Origin: Endocalyx cinctus
Lineage: Eukaryota > Ascomycota > Sordariomycetes > Amphisphaeriales > Apiosporaceae
Reading direction: 5' to 3'
Assembly (NCBI GenBank): GCA_001600455.1
Contig: BCKC01000012.1
Location: 1-64,000, forward strand
Length of the DNA stretch: 64,000 nucleotides
Positions 33,083-45,274 of the stretch are shown piece after piece (the stretch's first letter is position 1; the number at the start of each line of letters is the position of its first letter). The notes below the pieces were generated by a model that did not search any database, was not told where the DNA came from, and saw nothing but the letters and a program-made list of their open reading frames with translations. The translations under genes were made by a program, and so were the position numbers.

Positions 33083-35875
33083 ATGCAACAGCCCCCCAGA
33101 TTACAGCAGAGGGCCCCCGGAAGCTTCTCACCCCTTTCTATCCCTAAGAATGCGAACTCGAACTCCTCTAATAATAATACCAATATGACCCCTACAAGTG
33201 CCACGAGGCCTGGGATACGTCGAATAGAGTCCCCGTCGAGTGGGGATCCCATACATAAACCCAGGGTCCGTGGTGGAAGTAGTGCAGGAGGTGGAGTTGA
33301 AGGAGGAGATCAAAACAACCCTCAATCTCCTATCGGTGTAGCCGTAACGAGTCCGACTTATACCACCAATTTTTCTCATCATCATCCCAATTCGAGCACC
33401 AATAGCCTACAAAACTTTTCACGACCCCCGAGACCGAGCAATGATCTACCCGCAAACCGAACCGCTTCTCCCTTAACCCTGCCGCCTAGCCGTGTCGGTC
33501 ATACGCGGAAACAATCTCATTCGCAGGGTCATTTCGAGCCTACCTTACCTTCTACGACCACGTCGAATCTCTCCTCCCACGTCGGCATGACTCAGACTCA
33601 AGGCTCTCCGTCACAAGGCTCCCCGTCGCTTTCCGCGAGTCAGATCGCCGCGCAAGCTGCCATGCAGCATCAGCAACATAATCGCCATCGTTCGCAAACC
33701 GTGCCGTTCCCGGGAAGTGAAGCTCACGACGGCACGAAGCGACCGGGACCTAGACCCGTCGTTCCCGGTCCTCGTAGTCCACCTATGCTGAGCTTAACCG
33801 AGGCGAGCGCGCCGCGCGATGCCGGTTTCTCGAATTCGGGGTATCACAACGGCCTATTAGGAAGCCACGCCGCCGCAGCCACGGCCGCCGCGAACGTCGT
33901 ATTTCCGAGAACGTCGCCTCAGACCTCCCCGGGACTTCCAAACCCGGAGATGTCCTCGATGCCCCCGCCACCTCCCCCGTTAACAATCCCGGAAAAGAAA
34001 TTAGATAAGCATAAAGTTAAATTATTCTCCCGACCGAAGAAAATCGATACGAAGAGCGACGCGAAGGACAAACCGCTTCCCAGTCCGGGCAAGATAGGGT
34101 CGGTGTTAGCTTCTTTGCAGCGGGGTAACTTCAGCACGACAAGCCTAGGAGATTCACAGTCCTTCTACAGTCTAGGGAATTCGTCGGCTGCTACGATACG
34201 ACCGGCCGAGACGATGACCGAAAGAGAAGGTAAAGAAAAAGAGAAAGAAAAGAAGCATCATTTTCTATCTCGCCAGAAACATAAGCTCACGGCGAAAGAG
34301 GATTACAACTTACCTTTATCCTCGGCCGCGAGCAATTCTAGACCCGTCGGCCCCAACGCCCCTACCAGCTTGTATAGCTTTAATATACCTCCTAGCCCGG
34401 GAGTGACAAACAATTTAGAGAAGAGCGTGAGCGGGTTGGATCTACGGCACGGTGGGCGGGCGTTGCGAGAGAAGAGGAAAGAGGAAAAGCTAGGCGCGAT
34501 CATGCGTCACGACAACGACTCTAGTTTTGCTGTCTCGTCGGAGTGGCCGGGGCCGGGCAGTCTACCTACGACCAACATGCCGTCCTATTTATTCGAACAG
34601 GTGGATCCCGGCAAGCACGGTCTGAATAGTATGGCTCTCGACGATGCCTGGCCATACCTCCAAGCGCGACTGCTGGTGATTTTTGAAGCCGAGGATCTCC
34701 GACTTCCGATCGAAGACTTCAACCGAGTCGTCTCCATGCATATCCAATATTGCGTCCAGCGCCGCTCCGCGCACATTATAATAGATGATCTACGGGACCT
34801 CTTGCAAGCCGGATTCTCGTCTCTCGATCACACGTTACGCAAGACGTCCGAGGATAGACTCATCCACTCTCTCGTGGAGATGTGGATATTCACGTTTACC
34901 ATTATTTTGCCGTACATGCAGGCCATTTTTCTCCCGCTAGACATGGAGTTTTCCGGCTGCGGCACTCTGCTATCTCCCGAACAGGCCCGCGATTTCTGGG
35001 GAGGCGTCGTCGCAAATCACGGTCCTAAATCCGACGCTACGCAACTTGCGCCGGCGTCCGACGTCCTGAACGTAAGACGTCTCGTTCTCATCGCGTATAG
35101 AGACGTGGTCATATTACCGCGGTACGAGAAACTAAAGACGATCTTTTCGAGGCTGTCTCTCGAACACTTACCTTCGTCCCTCGCCTCCTTGGCTCTCGCG
35201 TCCCCCCCGCCGATTCCGATCAACGAGAGCAGTATGACGTCGTTGTCCTCGTCGCCGAGCAACGTGGACAACCGACCGGGCACGGCGATGTCGTTAGATC
35301 CGAGCGTGGCGAGCTATAATTCTAACTCGACGACGGTGTTTGGTAACGATTCCAACCCTTCCCGTAGCCGAGCGATCAGCAACGTCTCGTACGGCAGCGG
35401 CGTGTCCGACCCGGCTTCCGTCGGAGCGTCTTCCCTACTCCGACCTTTCACTCCGCAGCAGAGCAACGGCGCGACCGCGGCGGTAGGCACGTCCACGTTA
35501 CGAGACCGCAACCAAAACGTGGAAGACAGCAAACAAGTGACGGAGATGGTCGGTCGGATGCTCCAGTGCATGAGCGTGCTGGCTAGCGTCGGTTCCGTAA
35601 CCGATCCGGTCACGTCGGCCATCACGCCCTCCGGCGGTTTAGGTGGCGGAGGCGGCGATGAGCAGAGTAAGATGGTGTCCGAGCTAGGCAGGTTGCTTAA
35701 GCTGAACTGGCTTGGTCGGGGCAGGACGGGTAGGAATAGAAGGGGCATGGTGGGTGGAAGGGTCAAGAGGCAGACGCAGGCCGGTGCCGGTGCTTCCATC
35801 GCCGGTCAAGCGGATCTTCCCTCGACTTCGGTGTTGGAAAACATGCTTATGGAAGGGATCGGTGTCGGGGTTTGA
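33083..35875 (+). CDS. HbrB-domain protein, putative TORC2 subunit (Bit61/PRR5-like)
   Basis: Probable component of target-of-rapamycin complex 2, acting in polarity, sphingolipid and actin control. A single open frame of 930 aa from MQQPPRLQQRAPGSF. The first 500 residues are low-complexity Ser/Pro/Gln/Asn with basic patches (KDKPLPSPGK, KEKEKEKKHHF), likely disordered and phosphorylated. The HbrB domain lies at about residues 505-690: NSMALDDAWPYLQARLLVIF, LRLPIEDFNRVVSMHIQ, HTLRKTSEDRLIHSLVEMW, TIILPYMQAIFLPLDMEF and NVRRLVLIAYRDVVILPRYE. The remaining 240 residues are again Ser/Gly-rich, with a short conserved-looking patch VEDSKQVTEMVGRMLQCM. No intron is needed. It is confidently a real gene; the complex assignment rests on the family name. 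Confidence 0.93.
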   Translation: MQQPPRLQQRAPGSFSPLSIPKNANSNSSNNNTNMTPTSATRPGIRRIESPSSGDPIHKPRVRGGSSAGGGVEGGDQNNPQSPIGVAVTSPTYTTNFSHHHPNSSTNSLQNFSRPPRPSNDLPANRTASPLTLPPSRVGHTRKQSHSQGHFEPTLPSTTTSNLSSHVGMTQTQGSPSQGSPSLSASQIAAQAAMQHQQHNRHRSQTVPFPGSEAHDGTKRPGPRPVVPGPRSPPMLSLTEASAPRDAGFSNSGYHNGLLGSHAAAATAAANVVFPRTSPQTSPGLPNPEMSSMPPPPPPLTIPEKKLDKHKVKLFSRPKKIDTKSDAKDKPLPSPGKIGSVLASLQRGNFSTTSLGDSQSFYSLGNSSAATIRPAETMTEREGKEKEKEKKHHFLSRQKHKLTAKEDYNLPLSSAASNSRPVGPNAPTSLYSFNIPPSPGVTNNLEKSVSGLDLRHGGRALREKRKEEKLGAIMRHDNDSSFAVSSEWPGPGSLPTTNMPSYLFEQVDPGKHGLNSMALDDAWPYLQARLLVIFEAEDLRLPIEDFNRVVSMHIQYCVQRRSAHIIIDDLRDLLQAGFSSLDHTLRKTSEDRLIHSLVEMWIFTFTIILPYMQAIFLPLDMEFSGCGTLLSPEQARDFWGGVVANHGPKSDATQLAPASDVLNVRRLVLIAYRDVVILPRYEKLKTIFSRLSLEHLPSSLASLALASPPPIPINESSMTSLSSSPSNVDNRPGTAMSLDPSVASYNSNSTTVFGNDSNPSRSRAISNVSYGSGVSDPASVGASSLLRPFTPQQSNGATAAVGTSTLRDRNQNVEDSKQVTEMVGRMLQCMSVLASVGSVTDPVTSAITPSGGLGGGGGDEQSKMVSELGRLLKLNWLGRGRTGRNRRGMVGGRVKRQTQAGAGASIAGQADLPSTSVLENMLMEGIGVGV

Positions 35876-38800
35876 TTGATGCATTACTATACTTCTCATG
35901 TATCACGGCTTTTAGGAATACGGCATATGGTCACGATAGGCGTTTCTAGGTAAGAACAAAAATTACCATAACACTCGGAGTTTGTGGGTTTTTGCCCAGC
36001 AGGGGAAAAAAATTGATCTATTTTCCATATCTATGCTCCTTATCTGAGATTTACAACTAGTGCTCTTTCTTTTCTTTTTCTTTTTTCCGGCTACGATATA
36101 ATTGCAACATAGATAGCATAAAGATATTCCATACATATACCAAACATCACATTTTGGGATGGGATATGTTATCATCTACTCTGGATTCTAAATTGAAGCA
36201 TTCTAAAACTGGTATTCGTTTCGTCGAGAAATATCACGATATAGGTAACTAAAAACTTTATTTCCTTTTAGGTTAGTCTGACGGTTCAAGATAGATTGCA
36301 ATAGATGAAAATGGACATATCAAAAGGAACAAGACAAGTGAATCAGACATCCAAGAAAGGCTTTATTTAGACCCTCATCTGCTTCTCAAAAGGCTCGGAG
36401 TGAAGCTCGAGTGGAAACTGCGAATTAAGGTTGGAAAATTCATCATATAGAGAATGGATTTAAGCGAGGAAAAGAAATGGGGGTAGAAGAGTGTCGTCTT
36501 ACCTCACTGTACTGAAATTATGGTTCCATGATGATAATATATCAAGATGCGATGATTACAACAGTCGAAGCAGTTATACCTATAATCTTGGGAGACAGTT
36601 CATGTTAGCCGACTAGTAACTCTCAACAAGTACTGCAGTTATAGACATCTCAATGGTTTAAATTCAGACAAAGTATTACTGGCAAGTAACAGGCCCAAAC
36701 CACGCCCGAAGGAAGTGGTTCTTAGGATGGCCCGAAAACAGACAAATTTTCTCTCATGGTCGATTCGGTTGGGAAAAGAAGACGTGTGTTTATAGTTGTC
36801 ATCATAAAAAGAGAAAGAAGATGAACGGTAGATGGAGATTGAACTTACAATTCAAAATTTTAATAACGGCGGGTGTCTTCGTTTCTCTCTTGTCATAAAC
36901 AGAGGCATAATATGTATATCCATGAATGACCTATGATCTATGCACGCTGGGTTGGTTAAGATAGAAAAGAGATGAAGGAAGAAGAGTTGCCTTCAAGTTT
37001 GAAAAATACTTCAGATTTATAGTAGGAAAAAAAAAATTGAATTAAGATAAAGTGGAGTTCTTTTTTTTTTTTTTTTCTTCAGTCTCTCTCTCTTTCTCTT
37101 TAGTAATAGTTACTGTTTAGTTCATTGATAGTAGATTATTAAGGTGTATTTGGATCCATTATAAGTATGTGCGTGCCCCGAAGGGACTATTGTACCGGAT
37201 TAAATATCGGAAAATCTATTTGAGGCTTGAAGCTGCCACGTGCACCAGTCAAGTCTTGTCAGGGTATAAGTGAATTATTCTATTACTGAAGTTTGGTTTA
37301 TCGTGTAGTAGTTTAATACTGGATACTGGATTAAGCATATCTAAAATTAGACCAAGTTAAGCAATACCTATTATAATAATTACTTAAGATTTACGCGTAT
37401 TTGAAACTGCCATGTAAGATATCTAGAGATAGACAAATATCCAAACCAAAATAATTCGACAGAACGGTATCCTGTCGCGTTAAAGCTGAAGCCGTCGTGT
37501 TTTTTCACCGTGTTTTCTTCAGGGCGGTTTCGAGAATTGAAGAGAGAGAGAGAGAGAGAGAGAAAACCGACAGTCCCACACAACGCCAAAAGATGCCTGG
37601 TATCATGAAGAAAATAGTTTCTAAATACGATGAAATAAGTATTGAGTAAATAGTCGGATAAAGTACGAAAGAGCAAGTACTTAAATAGGTACCTAGGTAG
37701 TAATACGTATCCTATTCAGTATTGCCGTCACGGAAAGCGGTCTCCCTCCACGCATACAAAGTATACGTCGAAGTATATTATCTCCATTCTTCCGTCCTTT
37801 CTTATCGATAAGTAATACTAAATTAACCCGTACTTGACTGTCTTATAAATTCCTTTTCGGGATAACCGGATAGAACCATGAAGGAATAAGATAGATAAAC
37901 GTGAGGATAGATGCGAATATTTGTACGTCCACGGGTATACCTACCTAGGTCCTAAGGTACTTAGGCAGATACCTATAAAAATAACTGTTACAAAGTATGA
38001 AGTAGGTATGAAGTATGAAGAATATATTTACTTAATATATATATATATCTTTTAAGTACTTAAGTAGTTGGTCTAGTATACTTACTTAGGATAATATTTC
38101 ATGCGAGGCTTGAAACAGGTAGGTTACAATATGCATTTAAGAATGATTGATTTTCAAGTCTAAACTAGCGTAATCATACCTTATCTATAGCGCCCCTATA
38201 ACTGCATCGGCAACTGATTGCTAAGAAAATTACCTAGTCTAAGGCAGACCCCAGCTTTTTTTCTGCCCTGCGCGGGAATTTCATCGTTCATCTTCTCTCT
38301 TTCTAGTCTCGTTACCCACCACTCATTCGCGTTCGTAATAAAATCCATTTCCATCTTTCCCTTTTATTTTTTTCTCTTATTTTGTCTTGTCTTGTCGTAT
38401 TAATTAGTACTATGACATATTGTCGCATGATTTACCTTCCGCGCAGGATATATACCTAAACATTCCGTTTAGGTGGTATTACCCAGGGATTACTTGATCA
38501 TATCTCATTTTTGCTTGATGATTTCTGATTTCCCTGGATTAATCAATTTATAACACAACATACGATTTCTTCTCTTATTGAGTAGACAGACAAGAACAGA
38601 CCACCATCACACTCTTATTTTGACTACCAAAAATCCACAGTCCCGTACACAATCACATTTCCTTTATAAACAAAAAAAAAAAAAAAAAAAAAATATCAGG
38701 TCCGGGGGTTTTATGTTTTATGTTTTTTTTTTTTTTCTTAGGTATTATTAAATCTGGATCTTGCCTCGTTGAATAACTTTTATTCCAAAATTGTACAATT

Positions 38801-39776
38801 TGTACTCCGTACTTTTTACTTGATCAAATCACCCACCCCAGTCACTTTCCTAGTCACTTCCTATTATTGTTCAGGGAACAACCAACTCATCACTAAACCC
38901 AACTTTTACCTTAAACTCTTCATTCTATCCAATCTTTCTCTCGCCCACTTCTTGGTTACGCAAATATAACTTCCACATAAGTTGGATGAGGGGAGGAATA
39001 TTAAAATAACAATAGAATGAAAAATACCAAGAATAAGAAGATATTAAATTGCATCGACAAATAACAAAAAAAAAAAAAAAAAAAAAGTCTGCTTATTCAA
39101 TATTATCTACCGCAACATCGACCCTCTCGCCACTTCGCGTTCGCATCTCGTCATCTTCGCATCGCGCATCGTCAATTCAATTTTTATTTTATTTTTATTC
39201 ATTTTTATTTTCTCGCCAGGGATATCGAAAAGAAAGCCTTTCAATTTTTAAATCTGATTTTGACTTTGTTAAAATCATTTCCAGTACTTGGCAACCTTCG
39301 CGCTATCGCGATCCGACACACCAGCCAGCTTAGCTTTTCCACAATAACGCGACACTCTCGCTACATGTGTTCCACGGCCATTTCGATATAATCCTATCCT
39401 ACAGTTAAACACGCATCGATAGCCTTCATCGATCAATCTACGCGTACACTTTTCATCCCTTCAACTAATTTTTTTTCTTGCACCTGAACGACCTCGCCGT
39501 ATCCTTTTCAACGTCCGACTCGTCGCCTTTTCGCGTCGTCGATTATCTTTCCCGTCCGTCCCTCGAAACTATCTATAACAGACCGAGACACGGAAAACTT
39601 TCCATACCTTGCGCGTGTTGTTGGCGACGTTATTAGTCGATCGTGAAAGAGTCGACCGTTTGTTCGCGTAATCCAACTGCGAGTCTATAGGAGGAAGTGT
39701 ATGAGATCGTGACAGGTTGAGGGCGTCGATATCCACGAGGTGGATAATCGACATCCAATCCTTTTTGTGAGGAGAT
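35876..39776. other. Long spacer and leader of the LDB gene
   Basis: No gene is supported in 3.9 kb. It holds a GA microsatellite (37542-37562), CCTAGGTA clusters (37684-37702 and 37944-37975), several A/T homopolymers (for example 38671-38692 and 39066-39086) and, from about 38200, pyrimidine-rich DNA likely to be a long 5' leader for the co-regulator gene. Long leaders are usual for fungal regulatory genes. Confidence 0.5.
37542..37562. repeat. GA dinucleotide microsatellite
   Basis: About ten AG/GA units in a row. Confidence 0.85.
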
Positions 39777-40954
39777 ATGATGACAACTAGTATGGGACCG
39801 GCCGGGTTTCATCCCGGCATGCAACAACACCCGGGCGTACATCCCGGGCATCCTATGGGAGCCCCCGGTATGGCTCATAATCCTAGCCAGCCTGGTACGC
39901 AACCTGGCATGCCGCCTCAGATGGCCGCACATATGGCCGTCTCGGGTCCCGGTGGCCAGGTCAATCCCGCTGCCATGATGGGCGGGATGCCTCCTGGCGC
40001 CGGTGGACCGAATGCCCACGCGATGCAGCATTTAAACCCTCAAATGTTCCAACAACACCAAGCTCAACAATTCAGTAAGCGAAGCCCTGATCTATCCTTC
40101 TTTCGCGAAGAGCCACGCTAATCACTTATTTCACGTCTCCCCGATAGTGCCACAAAACATGATGGCCATGCAGCAGCAGCAGCGTATGTTAGCGCAACAG
40201 AGGCAGGCCCTAATGCAGCAGCAGATATACGGTGGCGGTATGCCCATGAATATTCCGAATTTGACGCCAGCGCAATTTCAGGCCATGAGGCAAAACAATG
40301 CCATGCGAGTTGGTATACCCCCGCATCTCCAACAAGCACACCTCGCTCAGCAGCAAGGTCAGCACCAGGGTCCCGGAGGGCCACAACACGCCCAAGTATG
40401 TACTTCAAAGCTATACCTCCGTTGCTAGGCTTTATGACGTGCCTGCGTAATATCATGACCAGCTAACCCTTTCTCCTTCTAGCAACTACTAGCTCAACAA
40501 CTCGCGATGCAACAGCACCAGGCACAGCAGGCGGCCGCGAACAACGCCATGCATCAAGGCAACCAACCGAACCACGGACAAATGACCCCACAACAACTAC
40601 AGACCTTGCAACAACAGGCTCAGATGCAATCGATGGGCCAACAAGTACCACAACAACCAAATCCGAATCAGCAACAGCCCCAACCCCAACCACAGCCACA
40701 AAGTCAGCCTCAGCAGGCTCAGGGACCACAGGGTCAACCTCAAGGCCAGCAAGCCCCACCTAGCACACAAGGACCTCAACGTACACCAACGCCTGCTACC
40801 ACTCAACCAGGTCGCTCGCAGAGCCAAGGACCGAGCCCGGCGCAACCAAGCCAGCCGCAACACCCACCAGGGCAAGGTCAGCAGCCTCAAAACCAGCAAC
40901 AGAATCAGTCTCAACAACCCATACCACAGATGATTCAGGCTGCTCAGCAACAGT

Positions 40955-40987
<33 letters not shown>

Positions 40988-40995
40988 AGCATCAA

Positions 40996-41040
<45 letters not shown>

Positions 41041-41067
41041 CAACAACAGCAGCATCAGCAGCAACAA

Positions 41068-41121
<54 letters not shown>

Positions 41122-42558
41122 CAACAGCAGCAGCAGCAACAGCAGCCGCAGCCGCAGCAGCAACAGATTCCGACTAGTTTGCAGCAGATGCAGGCAATGC
41201 ATCAGGCGAAGCAGAACGGGGCGATGAAGGGTCACTGCTTATTGAAGTTGATGCAATTCTCCGAGCACCTAAGTGGCTTTCCGGTTAGTTTCCACCTCAA
41301 AATGTGTAGATATATGCGAGTTTATCTTCTAACCTAGGACTTTGGGAATAGGGTAACACCAAGTCGAACGATGATTTGGCTTATTGGCAGAATTTCGTGA
41401 ACGAGTTCTTCTCTCCTCGCGGCGTCTTCCGATTGTCGCTCTTCGTCACTGATGCCGCAGATTCCGACGAGGAACACGCCGGAGCAGACAAGCACTATGA
41501 GATAGTTCAGCCTGCGCTGGCCCGATATTTTCACGCCCATTTCAAGAGTGGTATCAAACAAATCCAGTTGATATTCGAGAAAGGTACCGTTGACAAGCCG
41601 CTACCTAACGGTTGCCATTTCGTTGAGAATACGAAAGCCAGTATGATATATTGGCTCGAATCTAGTCACGTAAGTTTATTTTAGTACGTAAATACGTCCC
41701 GCCAGATCTTGTTCTAATCATAGCTATACGCAGGTCATTGCCTCGGGAAATTTCCGAGCACAGTTCGACAGCGAGCAAAAGCTCGAACTGATGGAGTTTA
41801 TCACAACGAGTTACGAGGAGTACATGTCGAGGGCAAAATTCATCGACGCCGCCAGGCCTTCTCACACGTGGATCAAGGAATGGAAGAAAATAAACGGCTT
41901 GGACGGCATGGGATCGCCCGAAATGAGTAAAAAGGGGAAGAAATTATTGAAGACGCCCCAGTCTCATCCACCCGACATCAATCTACCCGAAGGCGCCTTC
42001 AAGCCGAAAACCGGCACAACCGCCGAGGTTTTCCAGTTTCTTGAGATCGTTGAAGTCATGGGACAGATGAGCCCGTTATTCAGCTACTACAATGCACACC
42101 CGAATCTGTCGCCCTACGAGGCGCTAAATCAATACGTAGCTCAGAATATTGTCAACGCGCCCCAGCAAGGAATGGTGAACGGTCATCAGCAAGGTAACAT
42201 GATGCCAAATCCGAGGACACCGAGCTTTAGTCAGTTCCCGATGAGCCATTCGCCGGCGACTCAACACCTGCAGCTCCCCAACTCACCCCACATGGGTAGC
42301 CCTGCCCAAGGAGTTATGCAGGCACCTGGTATGCAACTCCAGCAGAGCCAGCAAGGCACAAGCTCGAGCGGCCCAAGCGCGAACACGAGTCCTGCGAGCA
42401 ACAAACGGCGTCGACCGTCGACGGTTAAGGCGGAAGAAGAGAGCGGTGCGCCTACTCCTGCGAGTATGGGTGGTCCTCAGGTCAACGGTGTGACAATGGC
42501 GAATAAAAAGCCTCCCACGCCCCAAATGAGAAAGAGGCAGAAGGGTAATCCAGCCTAA
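39777..42558 (+). CDS. LIM-domain-binding (LDB/PtaB-like) transcriptional co-regulator
   Basis: An adaptor that in fungi partners LisH/Flo8-type factors to control adhesion, development and conidiation (PtaB in Aspergillus). Five exons, 39777-40074, 40148-40395, 40483-41283, 41352-41669 and 41734-42558, join in frame to 829 aa. The N-terminus is rich in Met, Gln, Pro and Gly. A nearly pure glutamine tract spans about residues 339-410 (nt 40951-41165), encoded by mixed CAG/CAA. The LDB domain begins near residue 430: HCLLKLMQFSEHLSGF, LAYWQNFVNEFFSPRGVFRL, PALARYFHAHFKSGIKQIQL and ASMIYWLESSHVIASGNFRA. The C-terminus has a nuclear-localisation-type NKRRRPS and ends MRKRQKGNPA. All introns have GT/AG ends with donors GTAAGC, GTATGT, GTTAGT and GTAAGT. 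Domain assignment is strong; the specific role is by analogy. Confidence 0.93.
40951..41165 (+). repeat. CAG/CAA repeat coding a long polyglutamine tract
   Basis: About 70 consecutive codons that are almost all Gln, with single His interruptions and a closing QPQPQ. Mixed CAG and CAA partly stabilise it, but several pure CAG runs remain. Confidence 0.95.
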
Positions 42559-43851
42559 GTTGCATATCGGGGAGTGTCTGTAATACGGCCCATGGAGTCA
42601 TTCGAATCTGTCATCAGCATATCGGCGTAATATTTGGATACGGCGTTTTTGTTGTACTTCGTTCACTTTTTTTTTTCTTTCGATTTTCGTCATACCCCGT
42701 CCTGAGCGTGGACTGGAAATAAAAAAAGGACTGTCACATATACCCATCATGGATTTTAGCCGAGCTTGATAAACCACACACCTCACAAGAGAAGATCCCT
42801 CCACCGTCCAAATGTGAAGCAATCTAATATCTCATTTTGATCATGCTCTTCTCCTGACACCTCCTTATCTCTCCTGACTATGCGACGCCCACTCGATCAA
42901 TTTCATCCGACGACGGCAAGGGTACACTTGTGTATTGATTTTCTTTTCCCCCTCCCCCCGAGCGACGATGAAGATTATGCCATCCAATATTCTTTGCACG
43001 CGTGATTATCGTCCTTGCGATAGTCACAAAAACTTTATCTCACCGAATTATCTTGTACGATATATCTGCCTTGTTGTTTGTTTCGCGATGATCCATAGGT
43101 TTCTTTCTTTATATGAATATTTTCTATCAATCTAAGGGGGGGTTCAAATTTTCTTTTATCCTGCATTCGCGTTTTCTATCATCGTCTTTGTCCTTATGGG
43201 AAATTTCTTTTCAAAAGTTCAGGTGTCCGGAGTCGGGACCGGCAAATTAGCGAAAGAGAAGCAAGGCAAAAATATCAAACTGTACCGAGCGCAGAAGGTC
43301 TAGAGAGTTGTCACTTAATTCTGTAGTAGTAGGAGTTAGTCTTAATAGAAAGATATCTACTTCCGGCTTCGAAAACATGGATATGTCGGGGTGTATCTCG
43401 TTCTAGCTCACGTTTTTCTCCCCCTCTAGATTATTAGCTCAGGAACCATCGAGATCGATCAACAAGCCACAAAACCTTAGATCTAAGTCAATTCCGTCAT
43501 CGCCGGTTTAAGGGTCTACGGTACCTAGATAAGTAAGTACGTAAGTAGCTGCCTAGGTATACGACGATCAGAAACAGCACGGGAACGGAGTCACCTCATT
43601 GATTGGTGTGGCTGGATAAGGAGAATGATGAAGTCATCATCTTTATTGACGTAAATATACATAACAAAGACTTATTTCGGTATTTCTTTTTACATCTACG
43701 CGCGGCTTTATATATTTTGATTGACTGATACATTCCTGCAAGAGAATAAACACTGCTTCTCTTATTCCGGTGCCTCAACAAGATTCTTGAATTTACTTTC
43801 ACTATTTTCAACAAGCGAAACGAAAGAAAAGATCTAAGCAGCCATCTCAAA
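42559..43851. other. Spacer, 3' trailer and promoter
   Basis: AT- and pyrimidine-rich; includes a CCTAGGTA-like cluster (43519-43560). No gene is supported. Confidence 0.55.
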
Positions 43852-44267
43852 ATGAGCGACAATAGCTCCAAACAGCAGCAGAGTAGCGCTACGTCAGGCA
43901 AGAGCAGCAATGGCGGTATCGTACGTAGTCTAGTCCCTCCTCGTTTCTCTATAACTCCTACTTCGAATTACTAAGTAAGGAGTGAGGAAACAAGCAGTTC
44001 GCAGGTCCTAGCTTTGCCAGCCTACACGCCCAAAAAAGAACCGATGACCCGGCCTCGCGCGATAGAAAGGCTAGTCTAACCGAGCAAAAGCAGCAGAGTA
44101 TGGGCATGGTCGGGAAGATGGTACATAAGTATGTTTTGTTTTGTTTATTCCCTCTTTTTTTGTTGGCCTGTGAGGCGCGAGCTACTTTTTACGGAATCTG
44201 ACGATCGTGCATAAATACTAGCTTCGTTTCCGGAACTGGTGGTTCAAGTGCTTCTAGTGAGAAATAG
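43852..44267 (+). CDS. Small 81-residue protein, unknown function
   Basis: Three short exons, 43852-43920, 43998-44128 and 44222-44267, join in frame to 81 aa with introns of 77 and 93 nt (donors GTACGT and GTATGT; acceptors CAG and TAG). None of the exons would be noticed alone. The product is hydrophilic: a Ser/Gln-rich N-terminus, then FAGPSFASLHAQKRTDDPAS and LTEQKQQSMGMVGKMVHNF and a Gly/Ser tail. The layout (short LxxQKR block, then EQK and a GMxGKM block) recalls small conidiation-stage fungal proteins, but I cannot name a family with confidence. No signal peptide or membrane segment. The first acceptor is AAGCAG, so splicing could add or omit one Gln. The start context is AAAATGAG. 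Moderately confident it is real because three splice junctions agree with one frame. Confidence 0.65.
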
Positions 44268-45274
44268 GTGATGACTGAGGTGTGCTTCAATGGCGGGAGA
44301 GTTCAAAAGATCAGATATGAGACGGAATGGAGAGGCGAGAAAAAATAATGGGAAGAAAGTATGAATCAGGGTGGACGATGGCAAGAGAGGAATTACAGCC
44401 TCAGCAGGCTTTTTCTCTCAAATTTAAAAGGGCGAAGGGAAGACCACATCGTGGGTATCATATTTGCCGTTAGCTAGTGTACTGGCTAATGGTATTGCTG
44501 TTGCGATCCTCATTTTCAATACTCATTGGGTCACAATGCATCACGGATTGGTGGAAAATAATTACTAAATCACCAATGTCAACCAGTTTGTAACTAATTA
44601 CACCAGTAACGATTATGTTGACAGGTGTCCACGTAGGTGGTCTGCTAATTGGCAACTTAATCAAGCCATATATTTTCCCAACGACACGCAAGTCTTTCAT
44701 ATCCAGGACATCACTATGAATGTTAAAAATGTACAAATGTTATAATTAGTTGGTCGAAAGCCTCTCTTTTGTCCTTGCCGCGGTTTTTATAAGCACTGAT
44801 GAGCATGTCTATCAAAGTATATCTCGTGATAGGAGGAAGGAAAGGAGGGCTAGCATCCTTTAAACTAATAGCATGAAGGTCCACGTGTAACTATTCTGCA
44901 TGTTTATGTGAGACATCCTCGATAGTCGTAATCGTCTTGCTGATTTCTCATTATAATCAAATAATTGCCTAGCGTCAAGTGCGTAGGGAAATTGTATTTG
45001 CCTACTTTGATGCGAGTGGGAGAAACACGCGCGGAATCGCGTAAGGGTGGGAGCGGTAATGTTTTCCAAAGTAGACGCATAATCGAGAATTAATATGACG
45101 GAGGAGGGAATTTCTCGTGCATGAGGGCGGAATTCCGGGAATCATGACGCTGACGGTGTATATGTGCGTACGTGAAGCTAGCAATTCGTGTAACAATAAG
45201 GAGGTATCAAAACTAAAACGATTCTCGCCCAATTTACAGATATGTTAAAGTAACAACAGCCACTATCCAAAACC
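44268..45274. other. Spacer between convergent genes
   Basis: No supported gene; open stretches at minus 44470-44736 and minus 44860-45232 have no recognisable features. Confidence 0.55.

Noticed and set aside
40597..41235. 212-codon leucine-rich open frame on the minus strand
   Set aside because: It is the reverse of the CAG/CAA polyglutamine tract; low complexity and no independent support.
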